A stretch of 64,000 nucleotides of DNA. Origin: Salinispora pacifica CNR114 (GTDB lineage Bacteria > Actinomycetota > Actinomycetes > Mycobacteriales > Micromonosporaceae). The number at the start of each line of letters is the position of its first letter. The first letter of the stretch is position 1. Shown here piece after piece: positions 9,313 to 17,419 of this stretch. A program made the position numbers and the translations under genes. The notes beneath the pieces were generated by a model. That model did not search any database. It worked only from the letters and a program-made list of their open reading frames with translations, and was not told where the DNA came from. Where the stretch lies: assembly GCF_000514775.1 (NCBI RefSeq), contig NZ_AZWO01000007.1, positions 257 through 64,256 on the forward strand, written 5' to 3'.

Positions 9313-10290
9313 TCAAGCCGCTCGGACGAGCGCCGCGGCCAGCCGATCCAGACCCGCCCGGTCCACCCCGTCGGGCAGCAGCGGCAGCTCGACCAGCGGC
9401 AGGCCCAACTCGGCCAGGTCGGTCCGGAGCGAATCCTCCAGGTCGCGGCGGACCGACTGGTCACGCGCCTCGGTCGCCAGCCCGGAGACGGTCGCCTCGT
9501 CGGCGGGCAACCCGGCGGCGAGTAGCCCGGCGGTGAGCTCCGCCGCGGTGATCGCGGCGTTGACCGGTGCCGGCGGGCGGGTGGCGTTGACGATGATCCG
9601 CCCGACCGGGAAGCCCAGCGCGGCGAAGTCGGCGATGGCGTCCGCGGTCTCCTGGACCGGCATCTCCTCAAGGAGCGTCACCACGTGCACGGCGGTCATC
9701 GGGGAGCGCAGCAGCGCGGCGACCCCCTCGCTCTGGGTCTTGATCGGCCCTACCCGGGCCAACCGTGCGGTCTCGGCGGTGACATTGAGGAACCGCGCGA
9801 TCCGTCCGGTCGGCGGGGCGTCCAGTATCACCGCGTCATACACCCGCCGCTGACCCAGCGTGCGGGTGGTGGCCTCCTTCACCTTGCCGGTCAGCAACAC
9901 GTCGCGCAGCCCCGGGGCGATGGTGGTGGCGAAGTCGATGGCGCCCAGCTTGCGGAGGGCCCGGCCGGCGCCGCCGAGTTTGTAGAACATGTCCAGGTAC
10001 TCGAGCAGGGCCTCCTCCGCGTCCACGGCGAGAGCCCGCACCTCGCCGCCGCCCGCGGCGTCGGTCAGGTGCCGTTCGACGTAGGGGAACGGGTCGCTGC
10101 CGAAGAGCTGGGCGATGCCCTGCCGTCCCTCGACCTCGACCAGCAGGGTGCGCCGGCCCCCGGTGGCGAGGGCGAGGGCGAGGGCGGCGGCGACGCTGGT
10201 CTTGCCGGTGCCGCCCTTGCCGGTCACCACGTGGAGGCGGGCCGGCCACTCGATGCCGGCCGGCTCGGCCGGTTGCTGTGCTGCTCCCAC
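9313..10290 (-). CDS. ArsA/Get3-like ATPase (Rv3679-like)
   Basis: A 325-residue P-loop ATPase, first of the tandem pair. Walker A is GKGGTGKTSVAAALA, followed by VEVEGRQGIAQLFG and the conserved VILDAPPTGRIARFL. It probably forms a heterodimer with the downstream paralog, as the mycobacterial pair does. GTG start at 10290. The pair runs convergent to whiB4, the same arrangement as in Mycobacterium and Streptomyces, so the linkage is old and probably functional. Confidence 0.87.
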   Translation of the reverse strand: MGAAQQPAEPAGIEWPARLHVVTGKGGTGKTSVAAALALALATGGRRTLLVEVEGRQGIAQLFGSDPFPYVERHLTDAAGGGEVRALAVDAEEALLEYLDMFYKLGGAGRALRKLGAIDFATTIAPGLRDVLLTGKVKEATTRTLGQRRVYDAVILDAPPTGRIARFLNVTAETARLARVGPIKTQSEGVAALLRSPMTAVHVVTLLEEMPVQETADAIADFAALGFPVGRIIVNATRPPAPVNAAITAAELTAGLLAAGLPADEATVSGLATEARDQSVRRDLEDSLRTDLAELGLPLVELPLLPDGVDRAGLDRLAAALVRAA

Positions 10291-10310
10291 CCGTCGAGCC
10301 TAACCAGGTG

Positions 10311-10904
10311 TCACCCTCCGGCGACCTCACAGACCCGCCAACCCGTCGTCTTGATCACGGTGAGGCGCAGGGGTAGTTCGGCGGCCTGCTCGTCGGCGGT
10401 ACTCATGATGACTGTGGTGGTGAGGACGGCCCGGTCCTCGGTCTCCTCGTCAATATTCGGGGGGTTCCACCGGAAGTGCGGCTTTTCATAGTCGGCCACG
10501 TACTTCTCCACCTCGGTGACCTTCGCGGAGATCTTGTCCTGGTCCCGGGCGGCCGAGCAGACCAGGCTCGACGCCTGGGCCGCGTCCCGGTCCTTGTAGA
10601 CGGCGGTGAGGAACTCCTCCACGGCGACCTTGGGCTCCTCGGCGCCCGGGCCCTCCTCCGTGGGGCGCAGCACCAGGAATGCGGCGACCCCGCCGCCGAC
10701 GCAGAGCATCAGGGTCACCGCGAGGGCGATCGACGCGATCAGGAATCCGCGTCGGCGGCGGGGCGCCGGACTCTGCTGGTTCGGAGGATAGGGGGTGGCC
10801 GGTGCGGGGTATGCCGACGGATTCGGTGCTGGCGCGGCGGGGGTGGCCGGCGCGGTCGGGTGGTCGGGCTGATTCGTCGGGTCGTCGCTGGCTGGCTGGG
10901 ACAT
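10311..10904 (-). CDS. proline-rich single-pass membrane protein, unknown function
   Basis: A 197-residue protein. A cytoplasmic Pro/Ala/Asn/Tyr-rich region (about 1-48) is followed by basic PRRRRG, one membrane helix (about 54-76) and an extracellular alpha/beta domain resembling small DUF4878/nuclear-transport-factor-2-like modules often found in actinobacterial membrane proteins. Its two cysteines (in SSLVCSAA and WRVCEV) could form a disulfide outside. ATG 10904 has GGGGGAG upstream. It ends 20 bases before the ATPase pair and may be cotranscribed with it. I do not recognise a specific function. Confidence 0.75.
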   Translation of the reverse strand: MSQPASDDPTNQPDHPTAPATPAAPAPNPSAYPAPATPYPPNQQSPAPRRRRGFLIASIALAVTLMLCVGGGVAAFLVLRPTEEGPGAEEPKVAVEEFLTAVYKDRDAAQASSLVCSAARDQDKISAKVTEVEKYVADYEKPHFRWNPPNIDEETEDRAVLTTTVIMSTADEQAAELPLRLTVIKTTGWRVCEVAGG

Positions 10905-11218
10905 CGCTCCCCCGGGGGGTGGGACTGCGTCGGCTCGGCGAGGCGACGGGTGGCGGTAGGCCGCCGTTTACGACCGGAAGGGTAGCGGTTGGCCCGGCCG
11001 TTGACAGGACGCCGGGTTCTGTCCAGGACCCGTCGACTCCGGATGTTGTCCACATTCCGCCGGATCGGGTGTCGCATATGTGACTTGGCGGTCGGAATGC
11101 CGCGCGTCCTGTTGGCGGCCGTCGAACAGCAGCCTACGTTCCGATGATGCCGGGATCGGGCCGTGGGCCCGGCCGAGCGGCGTGGGCACGATCAGGTACA
11201 AACCGCCGGAGGCAGGGC
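10905..11218. other. divergent intergenic region
   Basis: This 314-base gap lies between divergent genes and must contain both promoters. I see no clear operator, terminator or small gene in it. Confidence 0.4.
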
Positions 11219-11608
11219 ATGCACGACGTGGAGAACACCCCCCGGACCCAACTCCCGGCCGCGATCCGGCTGGCCGCCCCCGGCGGTGTCCCGGACCAGC
11301 CTGCCCTGCCGCCCCGGGACGAGGAGGAGCCGGGCTACGTGGTGCATCTTCCGGTCCGGGTCGCCGACCACGCCGCTGCTGTCGCGCTGGCGGGCACGAT
11401 CGCCACCTCGTTGAGCTTCCTCGGTGCGGTTGACGCCGGGGAGACCACCGTCTCCACGGCGGACGACCAGAACAACCGGCACCGGGTCTTCTGTGACCTG
11501 CCGCTGCTGGACCGGTCCCGCTGCCCACGGCCCTATGACCACGCCGGCCCGTGCGGGGAGGTGGTGGCCGAGCAACGTCCCGCGCCCCAGCCCGCCGTCG
11601 GACCGTAG
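11219..11608 (+). CDS. small conserved-looking protein with cysteine cluster, unknown function
   Basis: A 129-residue protein beginning MHDVENTPRT. The middle (about 35-90) looks like a compact alpha/beta domain. The C-terminal part has three closely placed cysteines in CDLPLLDRSRCPRPYDHAGPC, with a histidine, so a metal site is possible. ATG 11219 has GGAGG upstream; the frame continues upstream but with biased composition. It starts the run of plus-strand genes leading into DUF4177 and RidA. I do not recognise the family. Confidence 0.65.
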   Translation: MHDVENTPRTQLPAAIRLAAPGGVPDQPALPPRDEEEPGYVVHLPVRVADHAAAVALAGTIATSLSFLGAVDAGETTVSTADDQNNRHRVFCDLPLLDRSRCPRPYDHAGPCGEVVAEQRPAPQPAVGP

Positions 11609-11656
11609 GCTGTGTCCTGGAAAGAACCGCACTCCAGGAAAGAGAGCCTTCCAGCG

Positions 11657-11812
11657 ATGCAGAAGTGGGAATACTCCACGGTCCCGCTGCTGGTCCATGC
11701 GACCAAGCAGATCCTCGACAACTGGGGCGAGGACGGCTGGGAACTGGTGTCCGTGGTTCCCGGCCCGAACCCGGAGCAACTCGTCGCCTACCTGAAGCGG
11801 CCCAAGGCATGA
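11657..11812 (+). CDS. DUF4177 protein
   Basis: A 51-residue protein, MQKWEYSTVPLLVHATKQIL onward, with the DUF4177 pattern of an initial WEY, central WGEDGWELV and a final YLKRP. The fold is a small beta-alpha unit; its function is unknown. Its stop overlaps the start of the RidA-like gene (ATGA), so the two are translationally coupled. The M. tuberculosis counterpart is Rv3678A next to Rv3678c. Confidence 0.88.
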   Translation: MQKWEYSTVPLLVHATKQILDNWGEDGWELVSVVPGPNPEQLVAYLKRPKA

Positions 11813-12270
11813 CCGGGCCGTACGCGAAACTCGTCGAGCTGGGGCACGAGTTGCCCGAGATGGTGCCCCCGGTCGCCAGCTACCTGCCGGCGGTGCGGTC
11901 CGGGCAGCACGTCTACGTCTCCGGCCAGCTACCGATGGCCGAGGGCAAGCTGCTCGCCACCGGAAAGGTCGGCGCCGACGTCTCTGCCGACCAGGCCAAG
12001 GAGCTGGCCCAGCGGTGCGCGCTGAACGCGCTCGCGGCGATCAACTCGTTGGTCGGGCTGGAGCAGATCGTCAAGATCGTCAAGGTGACCGGCTTCGTGG
12101 CGAGTGCCCCGGGCTTCACCGGCCAGCCCGGCGTCATCAACGGTGCCTCCGATTTCTTCGGCACTGTCTTCGGCGAGGCCGGTCGGCATGCGAGGAGCGC
12201 GGTCGGCGTGGCGGAGCTCCCCCTGGACGCACCCGTCGAGGTTGAGGTCATCGTCGAGGTCACGGCCTAG
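11809..12270 (+). CDS. RidA/YjgF-like family protein
   Basis: A 153-residue member of the longer YjgF/YER057c/UK114 subfamily, with VYVSGQLPM early, KVTGFVAS in the middle and VGVAELPLDAPVEVEVIVEV at the end. Classical RidA enzymes deaminate reactive enamine/imine intermediates using an Arg near the C-terminus. Here the corresponding segment reads VGVAELPLDAPVE without that Arg, so this subgroup probably has another role. It overlaps the upstream DUF4177 gene by four bases. Confidence 0.87.
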   Translation: MTGPYAKLVELGHELPEMVPPVASYLPAVRSGQHVYVSGQLPMAEGKLLATGKVGADVSADQAKELAQRCALNALAAINSLVGLEQIVKIVKVTGFVASAPGFTGQPGVINGASDFFGTVFGEAGRHARSAVGVAELPLDAPVEVEVIVEVTA

Positions 12271-12277
12271 CCCCCTG

Positions 12278-12352
12278 CCGCGATCTTGCACGTCCTGCCG
12301 GTCAAAGCCCCTGAACGGGTACGAAGCGGAGGTTGGAGGTGCAAGATCGCGG
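12278..12352. repeat. long-loop inverted repeat with GCGATCTTGCAC motif
   Basis: Arms 12278-12291 (CCGCGATCTTGCAC) and 12339-12352 (its perfect complement) enclose 47 bases. It fills the space between the RidA-like and MBL genes, ending 32 bases before the MBL start. It could act as terminator or attenuator. From memory, GCGATCTTGCAC recurs in Micromonosporaceae intergenic DNA. Confidence 0.65.
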
Positions 12353-12384
12353 GGGTCGGTGCCGGTGGTCGTACGATCGCAGCC

Positions 12385-13206
12385 ATGAGCGGGCACTTCA
12401 CGGCGCCGGCGACAGCTCTCGCGGGTGCGCTGCCGGGGTGGGTCACGCTGTTGCGGGCCCCGAACCCCGGGCCGATGACGTTGACGGGAACCAACACCTG
12501 GGTGCTCCGCGCCGCCCCCGAGCAACCGGCGGTGGTGATCGATCCCGGGCCGGCAGACGAGACGCACCTGGCCGGGATCGCCGCCCGGGGGCCGATCGGG
12601 CAGGTGCTGATCACCCATGGGCACCCCGATCACACCGAAGGCTCGGCACGCCTGCACGCCCTGCTCGGTGGTGCGCCCGTGCGCGCCGCGGATCCGGCAC
12701 ACACCATCGGCGGTACGCCGCTGACTGAGGCCGCCGGCGACCTCGGCGGCGACCCGCTGGAGATCCGCCTGCTAAGCACTCCCGGGCACACCGCGGACTC
12801 GGTCTGCTTCCTCGCGACGTACGGCGACGAGCAGGTGCTTCTCACCGGTGACACCATCCTCGGTCAGGGCACCGCCGTGGTCGCCCACCCGGACGGGCAC
12901 CTCGGGGACTACCTGGACAGTTTGGAGCTGCTCGCGACGTACGCCGGAATCCCGGCCCTGCCCGGTCACGGCCCGGCGCTGGCGGACTGCGGCGCCGCGG
13001 CGGAGTTCTACCTGGCCCATCGGCGGGCCCGCCTCGACCAGGTCCGGGCCGCGCTCGAAGCCGGTGCCCGCACCGCCGCCGAGGTGGTGGCGGTCGTCTA
13101 CGCCGATGTCGACCGGTCACTGTGGTGGGCCGCCCAATGGTCGGTCCAGGCACAGTTGGCGTACCTGGGCCGGGAATCCGGCGCCACCGATGCGGAGTTG
13201 GAGTAG
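12385..13206 (+). CDS. MBL-fold metallohydrolase (LACTB2-like)
   Basis: A 273-residue metallo-beta-lactamase-fold hydrolase with the metal motif THGHPDH (His78, His80, Asp82, His83), a later GHTADS histidine, GDTI and PGHGP. Such LACTB2/glyoxalase-II-like proteins are hydrolases or nucleases of uncertain substrate. ATG 12385 is chosen because the conserved part starts soon after; the open frame extends upstream through the inverted repeat. In mycobacteria the equivalent gene (Rv3677c) abuts crp, but here crp is 37 kb away and a cyclase gene follows after two bases. Confidence 0.88.
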   Translation: MSGHFTAPATALAGALPGWVTLLRAPNPGPMTLTGTNTWVLRAAPEQPAVVIDPGPADETHLAGIAARGPIGQVLITHGHPDHTEGSARLHALLGGAPVRAADPAHTIGGTPLTEAAGDLGGDPLEIRLLSTPGHTADSVCFLATYGDEQVLLTGDTILGQGTAVVAHPDGHLGDYLDSLELLATYAGIPALPGHGPALADCGAAAEFYLAHRRARLDQVRAALEAGARTAAEVVAVVYADVDRSLWWAAQWSVQAQLAYLGRESGATDAELE

Positions 13207-13208
13207 AC

Positions 13209-16200
13209 GTGACCTGCCCGGTGTGCGGAACCGTCGCGGTACCCGGTGCCCGGTTCTGCCACAACTGCGGCGCCGCGCTGCCGGCTGCGGCGACGCTGCC
13301 CGCCACCGAACGCCGCGTGGTCACCGTGCTCTTCGGTGACCTGTCCGACTTCACCTCCTGGTCGGAGGATCTCGACCCGGAGCGGGTCGGCGCCGTCACC
13401 GACCGGGTGCTCGCGGCGCTGGCCGGTGCGGTCAAGACCTTTGGCGGGCACGTCGACAAGCTGACCGGGGACGGCATCATGGCGGTCTTCGGTGCGCCGG
13501 TGGCGCACGAGGACGACGCCGAGCGGGCCGTTCGGGCGGCGCTGTCGATGCAGCGGGCGGTGCGCCGGGTCCTCGACGACGAACGTGGTGGCGGCGGGCC
13601 ACTGGGGCTGCGGGTCGGGCTCAACACGGGGGGTGTGATCGCCGGGATCCAGGCGGCCCTTGAGTACACGGTCATCGGAGACACGGTCAACACCGCCGCC
13701 CGGCTCGCCGACGCGGCGGCGGTCGGCGCGGTCTACGCCGGGGACCGGACCGCCGCTGCCACCCGGCACATCGCCTCCTGGCGGGCGCTGCGCCCGCTGC
13801 GGCTGAAGGGCAAGCGCGAGCCGGTCGCAGCGTACGAGCTGCTTGGCCTGCTGGACGCCACCGGCACCCGGTCCGGGCTTGGGGACGAGGCGCCCTTCGT
13901 CGGCCGGGAGACCGAGATCGGGCGGGTGGCGGGCCGGCTCGCCGAGGTGGTCGACCGCGGTGAGCCCCGGGTACTGCTGATGACCGCCGAGGCCGGCATC
14001 GGCAAGTCCCGCTTCGCCGCCGAGGTGGAGCGGCTCGCCGCCGGCTACGACGTGGGCGCCGGCCGGTTCGCGGCGTACACCGGCGCGCGGGTGCTCTCCG
14101 TGCGCTGCGTCGCGTTCGGTGAACGGCGCCGGCTCGCTCCCCTGGCGGACCTGGTCCGCGCCGCGGTCGGCCTGCCCACCGACTCGGCCACCGCGCTCAC
14201 CCGACCGGCGGTCGAGGAGCGACTGCGTCGGCTGGGCCAGCGCCTCGGCCGTACCGGTGGTGATTCCGCGCCGGTCGCCACCGAGCAGTTGCTGGCCCTG
14301 CTCGGGTACGCGGAGCTGCCCAGCGGCCCCACCGACCAGGGCGAGTGGCGCTCGGCGAGTCAGTCCGCCGATGGCGACGCGGTGCCGAACGCCGTCGCCG
14401 ACCTGCTCAGCGCCCTCGCCGCGGAGGCGCCGTTGGTGGTCGTGGTAGACGATCTGCACGACGCGACCACCGAGAGCACCCAGGCGCTCGGCGAGACCCT
14501 GTCCCGGCTCGTCGGCCCGGTGCTGGTGCTGCTGCTGGGCCGGCCGGAGCTGGTCCGCACGGCGGGTGCCCTGACCCGGGTGGCCGACGCCGAGGTCCAT
14601 GCGCTGCCGCCGCTGCGTGGCGCGGATGCCGCACGGCTGCTCACCAGCTACCTCGGTGACGGCCGGTTGCCCCAGGTCGACGCCGATCGCCTGCTCGCCA
14701 CCGCGCAGGGTAACCCGTTCTACCTGGCTGAGCTGGTCACCCTGTTGATGGAGCGGGGCGCGCTGACCGCCGGGACCGACGAGGACTGGCAGCTCGCGCC
14801 GGGCTCGCTCGGCAGCCACCTTCTCTCCCGTGACCTCGCGGCCGTGCTCGCCGCGCGAATCGACGCGTTGCCGCCGGACGCCCGTTCGGTGCTGCGGGAC
14901 GCGGCGGTGGTCGGCGACACCGTCCCGGCGGGGGCGCTGGAGGCGTTGCGGGAGCAGCGGAGCGGTCGGGACGGCTGGCCGGCGGCGGTGGCCGCCGTGG
15001 AGCTGGAACGCGCGGTCGAGGAGTTGTTGCAACGCCGGATGTTGCACCGCGCGCGGTCCGGCCACACGTTCGCCACCCCGCTGATGCGGGAGGCGGCCTA
15101 CGCCGGGGTCAGCAAGGCCGAGTTGGCCGAACGGCACGCGGCACTCGCCCGCTGGGCGGCGGCCGATCCACCGACCGGCACCCCCGCCTCCGGTGGGTTC
15201 ACCGAGGCGGCCCGGGACGACTTCGTGGCCGGGCACGTGGAGCGGGCGACCGCGCTCGCCGACGCGGTCGGACTGCGGCCGGACGCACCGGCGCGGGCCG
15301 TGGTCCCGGTCGGGGTCGCCGCGTTGGGCCACGCCGCCCGCCGGTCGATGTACGTCGGAGAGCCGCTGCTGGCGGTGGAGTACGCCGAACGCGCCAGCGA
15401 GCTGGCTCCGGACGGGGTCCCGGCGGCCGACCGGGTGGTGCACGCGCGCGCGCTGCTCCAGATCGGCCAGGCGGCCGACGCGCTCGCGAACGCGGAGAAG
15501 ATCGCCGCCAACGCCGGGGACGAGGCGGCCACCCGGGCGAGTGCGCTGCTCCTGGCCGGGCAGGCGCAGCAGACGATGGGCGACCCGGATCGGGCGGTGA
15601 GCTCCTGGCAGGAGGCGTTGCAGGTCGCCTCCGCCCACGAGTTGCCGACGCTGCGTGCGGCGGCGATGCGGCAGCTCGGGATGGCCGACTTCATCGCCGG
15701 CCGGCTGGGGCAGGCCAGCAGCCGGCTCGCGGCGTCGTACCAGACCAGTCTCGCGGTGCAGGACCGCCGTGGGCAGGCGTGGTCGTTGCAGAACCTGGCC
15801 TGGGTGACCACCACCCGGGGCGACTTCGCCGGTACGGACGCGGTGCTCGGTCGAGCCGCGCGGTTGTTCGCCGAGCTGAAGGATCCGTACGGGCGGGCCT
15901 GGCTGCGGGGCACCACCGCCTTCGCCCGGCTGCTCGCCGGCCGGCTGCACGAGGCCGGCCGCCTCGCCCGGGCGTTCCTGCCGTTCGGCGAGCGGGTCGG
16001 CGAGCAGTGGGCGGTCGGCACGCTGCGGGCGGTGGAGGCGTTCGCCACCGCCGAGCTGGGTGATCTGGCTGAGGCCGACCGGGCCGCCCGGCGGGCGTAC
16101 CGGGACTTTGACGCCGCCGCCGACGAGTGGGGGCGCGGCTTCGCGTTGGTGGTGCGCGGGGTCATCGCGCGCGGCCTGGGCGAGCCGGAGCACGCCGCGG

Positions 16201-16781
16201 ATCTGCTCACCGATGCGAAGGGGTACGCGCGCCGTACCTCGCATCCACTGTTGACCGGCATGGCTGGCACGCTGCGGGGGTTCGTGGCGTTGGACTCGGG
16301 CGACCACGACCTGGCCGAGCGGGAGGCGCGGGCGGTGCTGACCGCCGTCGAGCCGTACAACCCGTGGGCGCCGGCGCAGGTGGCGCCGCGGGTGCTGCTG
16401 GCCACCGCCCGGCTGGCGGCCGGCGATCCCGCCGCCGCGGTCGGCCTGCTCGCCCCGGTGGCGACCGCCGCGCAGACCACGCCGGCGTTGCTCTTCTCCC
16501 GTCGCCTGACGCTGGCCCAGTACGCCTCCGCCCTGCTCGCCCACGGGCAGGCCGAGCAGGCGCTGGACTGGGCGCGGCGGGCCCGTTCCGTCCCGGCGGA
16601 GGATGTGCGCAGCCAGGTGATCGCCGCCGTCGTGTTGGCGAGGGCGTTCGCCGCCACCGGCGAGTCGGTGGCGGCGCGGGCCAGCGCCCAGGAGGCGGTA
16701 CGCCTGGCGTACGCGACCGAGCAGCGGAGCGAGCGGCGGGCCGCGGACGACCTCCTCAGCCGGTTGGCGGCGGCTGACTGA
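13209..16781 (+). CDS. zinc-ribbon / class III nucleotide cyclase / AAA ATPase / TPR regulator
   Basis: A 1190-residue multidomain signalling protein. The N-terminal zinc ribbon has Cys3, Cys6, Cys17 and Cys20. A class III cyclase domain (about 38-215) has metal aspartates 44 (FGDLSDF) and 88 (GDGIMAVFG), substrate Lys84, and the transition-state Asn161 and following Arg in GDTVNTAAR, so catalysis looks intact. An AAA/STAND-type ATPase follows, with AEAGIGKSRF (about 257-266) and the Walker B-like VVVVDDL. The C-terminal half is made of TPR-like alpha repeats. GTG 13209 starts two bases after the MBL stop, with GGAG upstream. It probably makes cAMP in response to a sensed partner; no transmembrane segment is seen. 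Confidence 0.9.
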   Translation: MTCPVCGTVAVPGARFCHNCGAALPAAATLPATERRVVTVLFGDLSDFTSWSEDLDPERVGAVTDRVLAALAGAVKTFGGHVDKLTGDGIMAVFGAPVAHEDDAERAVRAALSMQRAVRRVLDDERGGGGPLGLRVGLNTGGVIAGIQAALEYTVIGDTVNTAARLADAAAVGAVYAGDRTAAATRHIASWRALRPLRLKGKREPVAAYELLGLLDATGTRSGLGDEAPFVGRETEIGRVAGRLAEVVDRGEPRVLLMTAEAGIGKSRFAAEVERLAAGYDVGAGRFAAYTGARVLSVRCVAFGERRRLAPLADLVRAAVGLPTDSATALTRPAVEERLRRLGQRLGRTGGDSAPVATEQLLALLGYAELPSGPTDQGEWRSASQSADGDAVPNAVADLLSALAAEAPLVVVVDDLHDATTESTQALGETLSRLVGPVLVLLLGRPELVRTAGALTRVADAEVHALPPLRGADAARLLTSYLGDGRLPQVDADRLLATAQGNPFYLAELVTLLMERGALTAGTDEDWQLAPGSLGSHLLSRDLAAVLAARIDALPPDARSVLRDAAVVGDTVPAGALEALREQRSGRDGWPAAVAAVELERAVEELLQRRMLHRARSGHTFATPLMREAAYAGVSKAELAERHAALARWAAADPPTGTPASGGFTEAARDDFVAGHVERATALADAVGLRPDAPARAVVPVGVAALGHAARRSMYVGEPLLAVEYAERASELAPDGVPAADRVVHARALLQIGQAADALANAEKIAANAGDEAATRASALLLAGQAQQTMGDPDRAVSSWQEALQVASAHELPTLRAAAMRQLGMADFIAGRLGQASSRLAASYQTSLAVQDRRGQAWSLQNLAWVTTTRGDFAGTDAVLGRAARLFAELKDPYGRAWLRGTTAFARLLAGRLHEAGRLARAFLPFGERVGEQWAVGTLRAVEAFATAELGDLAEADRAARRAYRDFDAAADEWGRGFALVVRGVIARGLGEPEHAADLLTDAKGYARRTSHPLLTGMAGTLRGFVALDSGDHDLAEREARAVLTAVEPYNPWAPAQVAPRVLLATARLAAGDPAAAVGLLAPVATAAQTTPALLFSRRLTLAQYASALLAHGQAEQALDWARRARSVPAEDVRSQVIAAVVLARAFAATGESVAARASAQEAVRLAYATEQRSERRAADDLLSRLAAAD

Positions 16782-16909
16782 TCTGGCCGTCGGCGGCAGC
16801 ACCGGTGGCAGATTTTGGCAGTTCCGGTGATGCGGTACAGGGTGGATGGTCGATAGCGTGGGGGCCGCGCACGATCCGGGAGGTGGGCGTGCCGGACGGA
16901 AGGGGTCTG

Positions 16910-17389
16910 ATGAAGCTGCCGCGTTCCGCTGCCGGCTGGACAGTTGCGATCTTTGGCTTGCTCGCGTTGCTTGTGGGCGCGGTTGGGCTGATCTGGCCGG
17001 AGGCGCTGCTGCGGCTGCTCGGCTTCGAGGTGCTGGAGTCCCGGGCATCGGGTGACTACACCGCTACCTTCCTGACGGCCTCCTCGATGGCGTCGTTCAA
17101 CATGGGGGTCTACTACCTGCTCGCCGCGGCGACTGAGTGGCGGGCCTTCTACCGGTTCACGGTCGGGTTCCGACTCCTCACGTTCACCGTTTTCAGCGTC
17201 CTGGTGCTGGCGGATGCCGCTCCGGGCCGGTTCTTCGGGGTGGCCGCCTGGGAGGCGTTGGGCGCGTTGGCGACCGCTGCGGGCCTGTGGTGGGATCGCC
17301 GTGGCCCGGGCGCTGCGGCACCGGGCGGCGCCGTCTCGCCCTCGGCCGACCCGGCTGGTCCGGCGTCCACCGCTGACGCGGTTCGCTGA
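16910..17389 (+). CDS. small multi-pass membrane protein, unknown function
   Basis: A 159-residue protein with about four hydrophobic helices (SAAGWTVAIFGLLALLVGAV, a central TFLTASSMASFNMGVYYLLA, LTFTVFSVLVLAD and VAAWEALGALATAAGLWW) and a Pro/Ala-rich polar tail. ATG 16910 has GGAAGGGG upstream. An in-frame GTG at 16889 behind GGGAGG would add seven residues and cannot be excluded. It is placed between the cyclase and the kinase genes. No family recognised. Confidence 0.65.
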   Translation: MKLPRSAAGWTVAIFGLLALLVGAVGLIWPEALLRLLGFEVLESRASGDYTATFLTASSMASFNMGVYYLLAAATEWRAFYRFTVGFRLLTFTVFSVLVLADAAPGRFFGVAAWEALGALATAAGLWWDRRGPGAAAPGGAVSPSADPAGPASTADAVR

Positions 17390-17419
17390 GCAGCCCACCT
17401 GATTCGGTATTTTCAAGTC

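Noticed and set aside
8107..10290. An arsenic resistance operon
   Set aside because: The two ATPases resemble ArsA, but ArsB, ArsC, ArsR and ArsD are absent and the location matches the mycobacterial Rv3679-Rv3680 pair.
13098..17048. A very long open frame on the minus strand (about 1300 codons)
   Set aside because: It is antisense to the cyclase/ATPase gene, rich in Arg/Gly/His/Pro and has no recognisable motifs; long antisense frames are expected in DNA with high GC at third positions.
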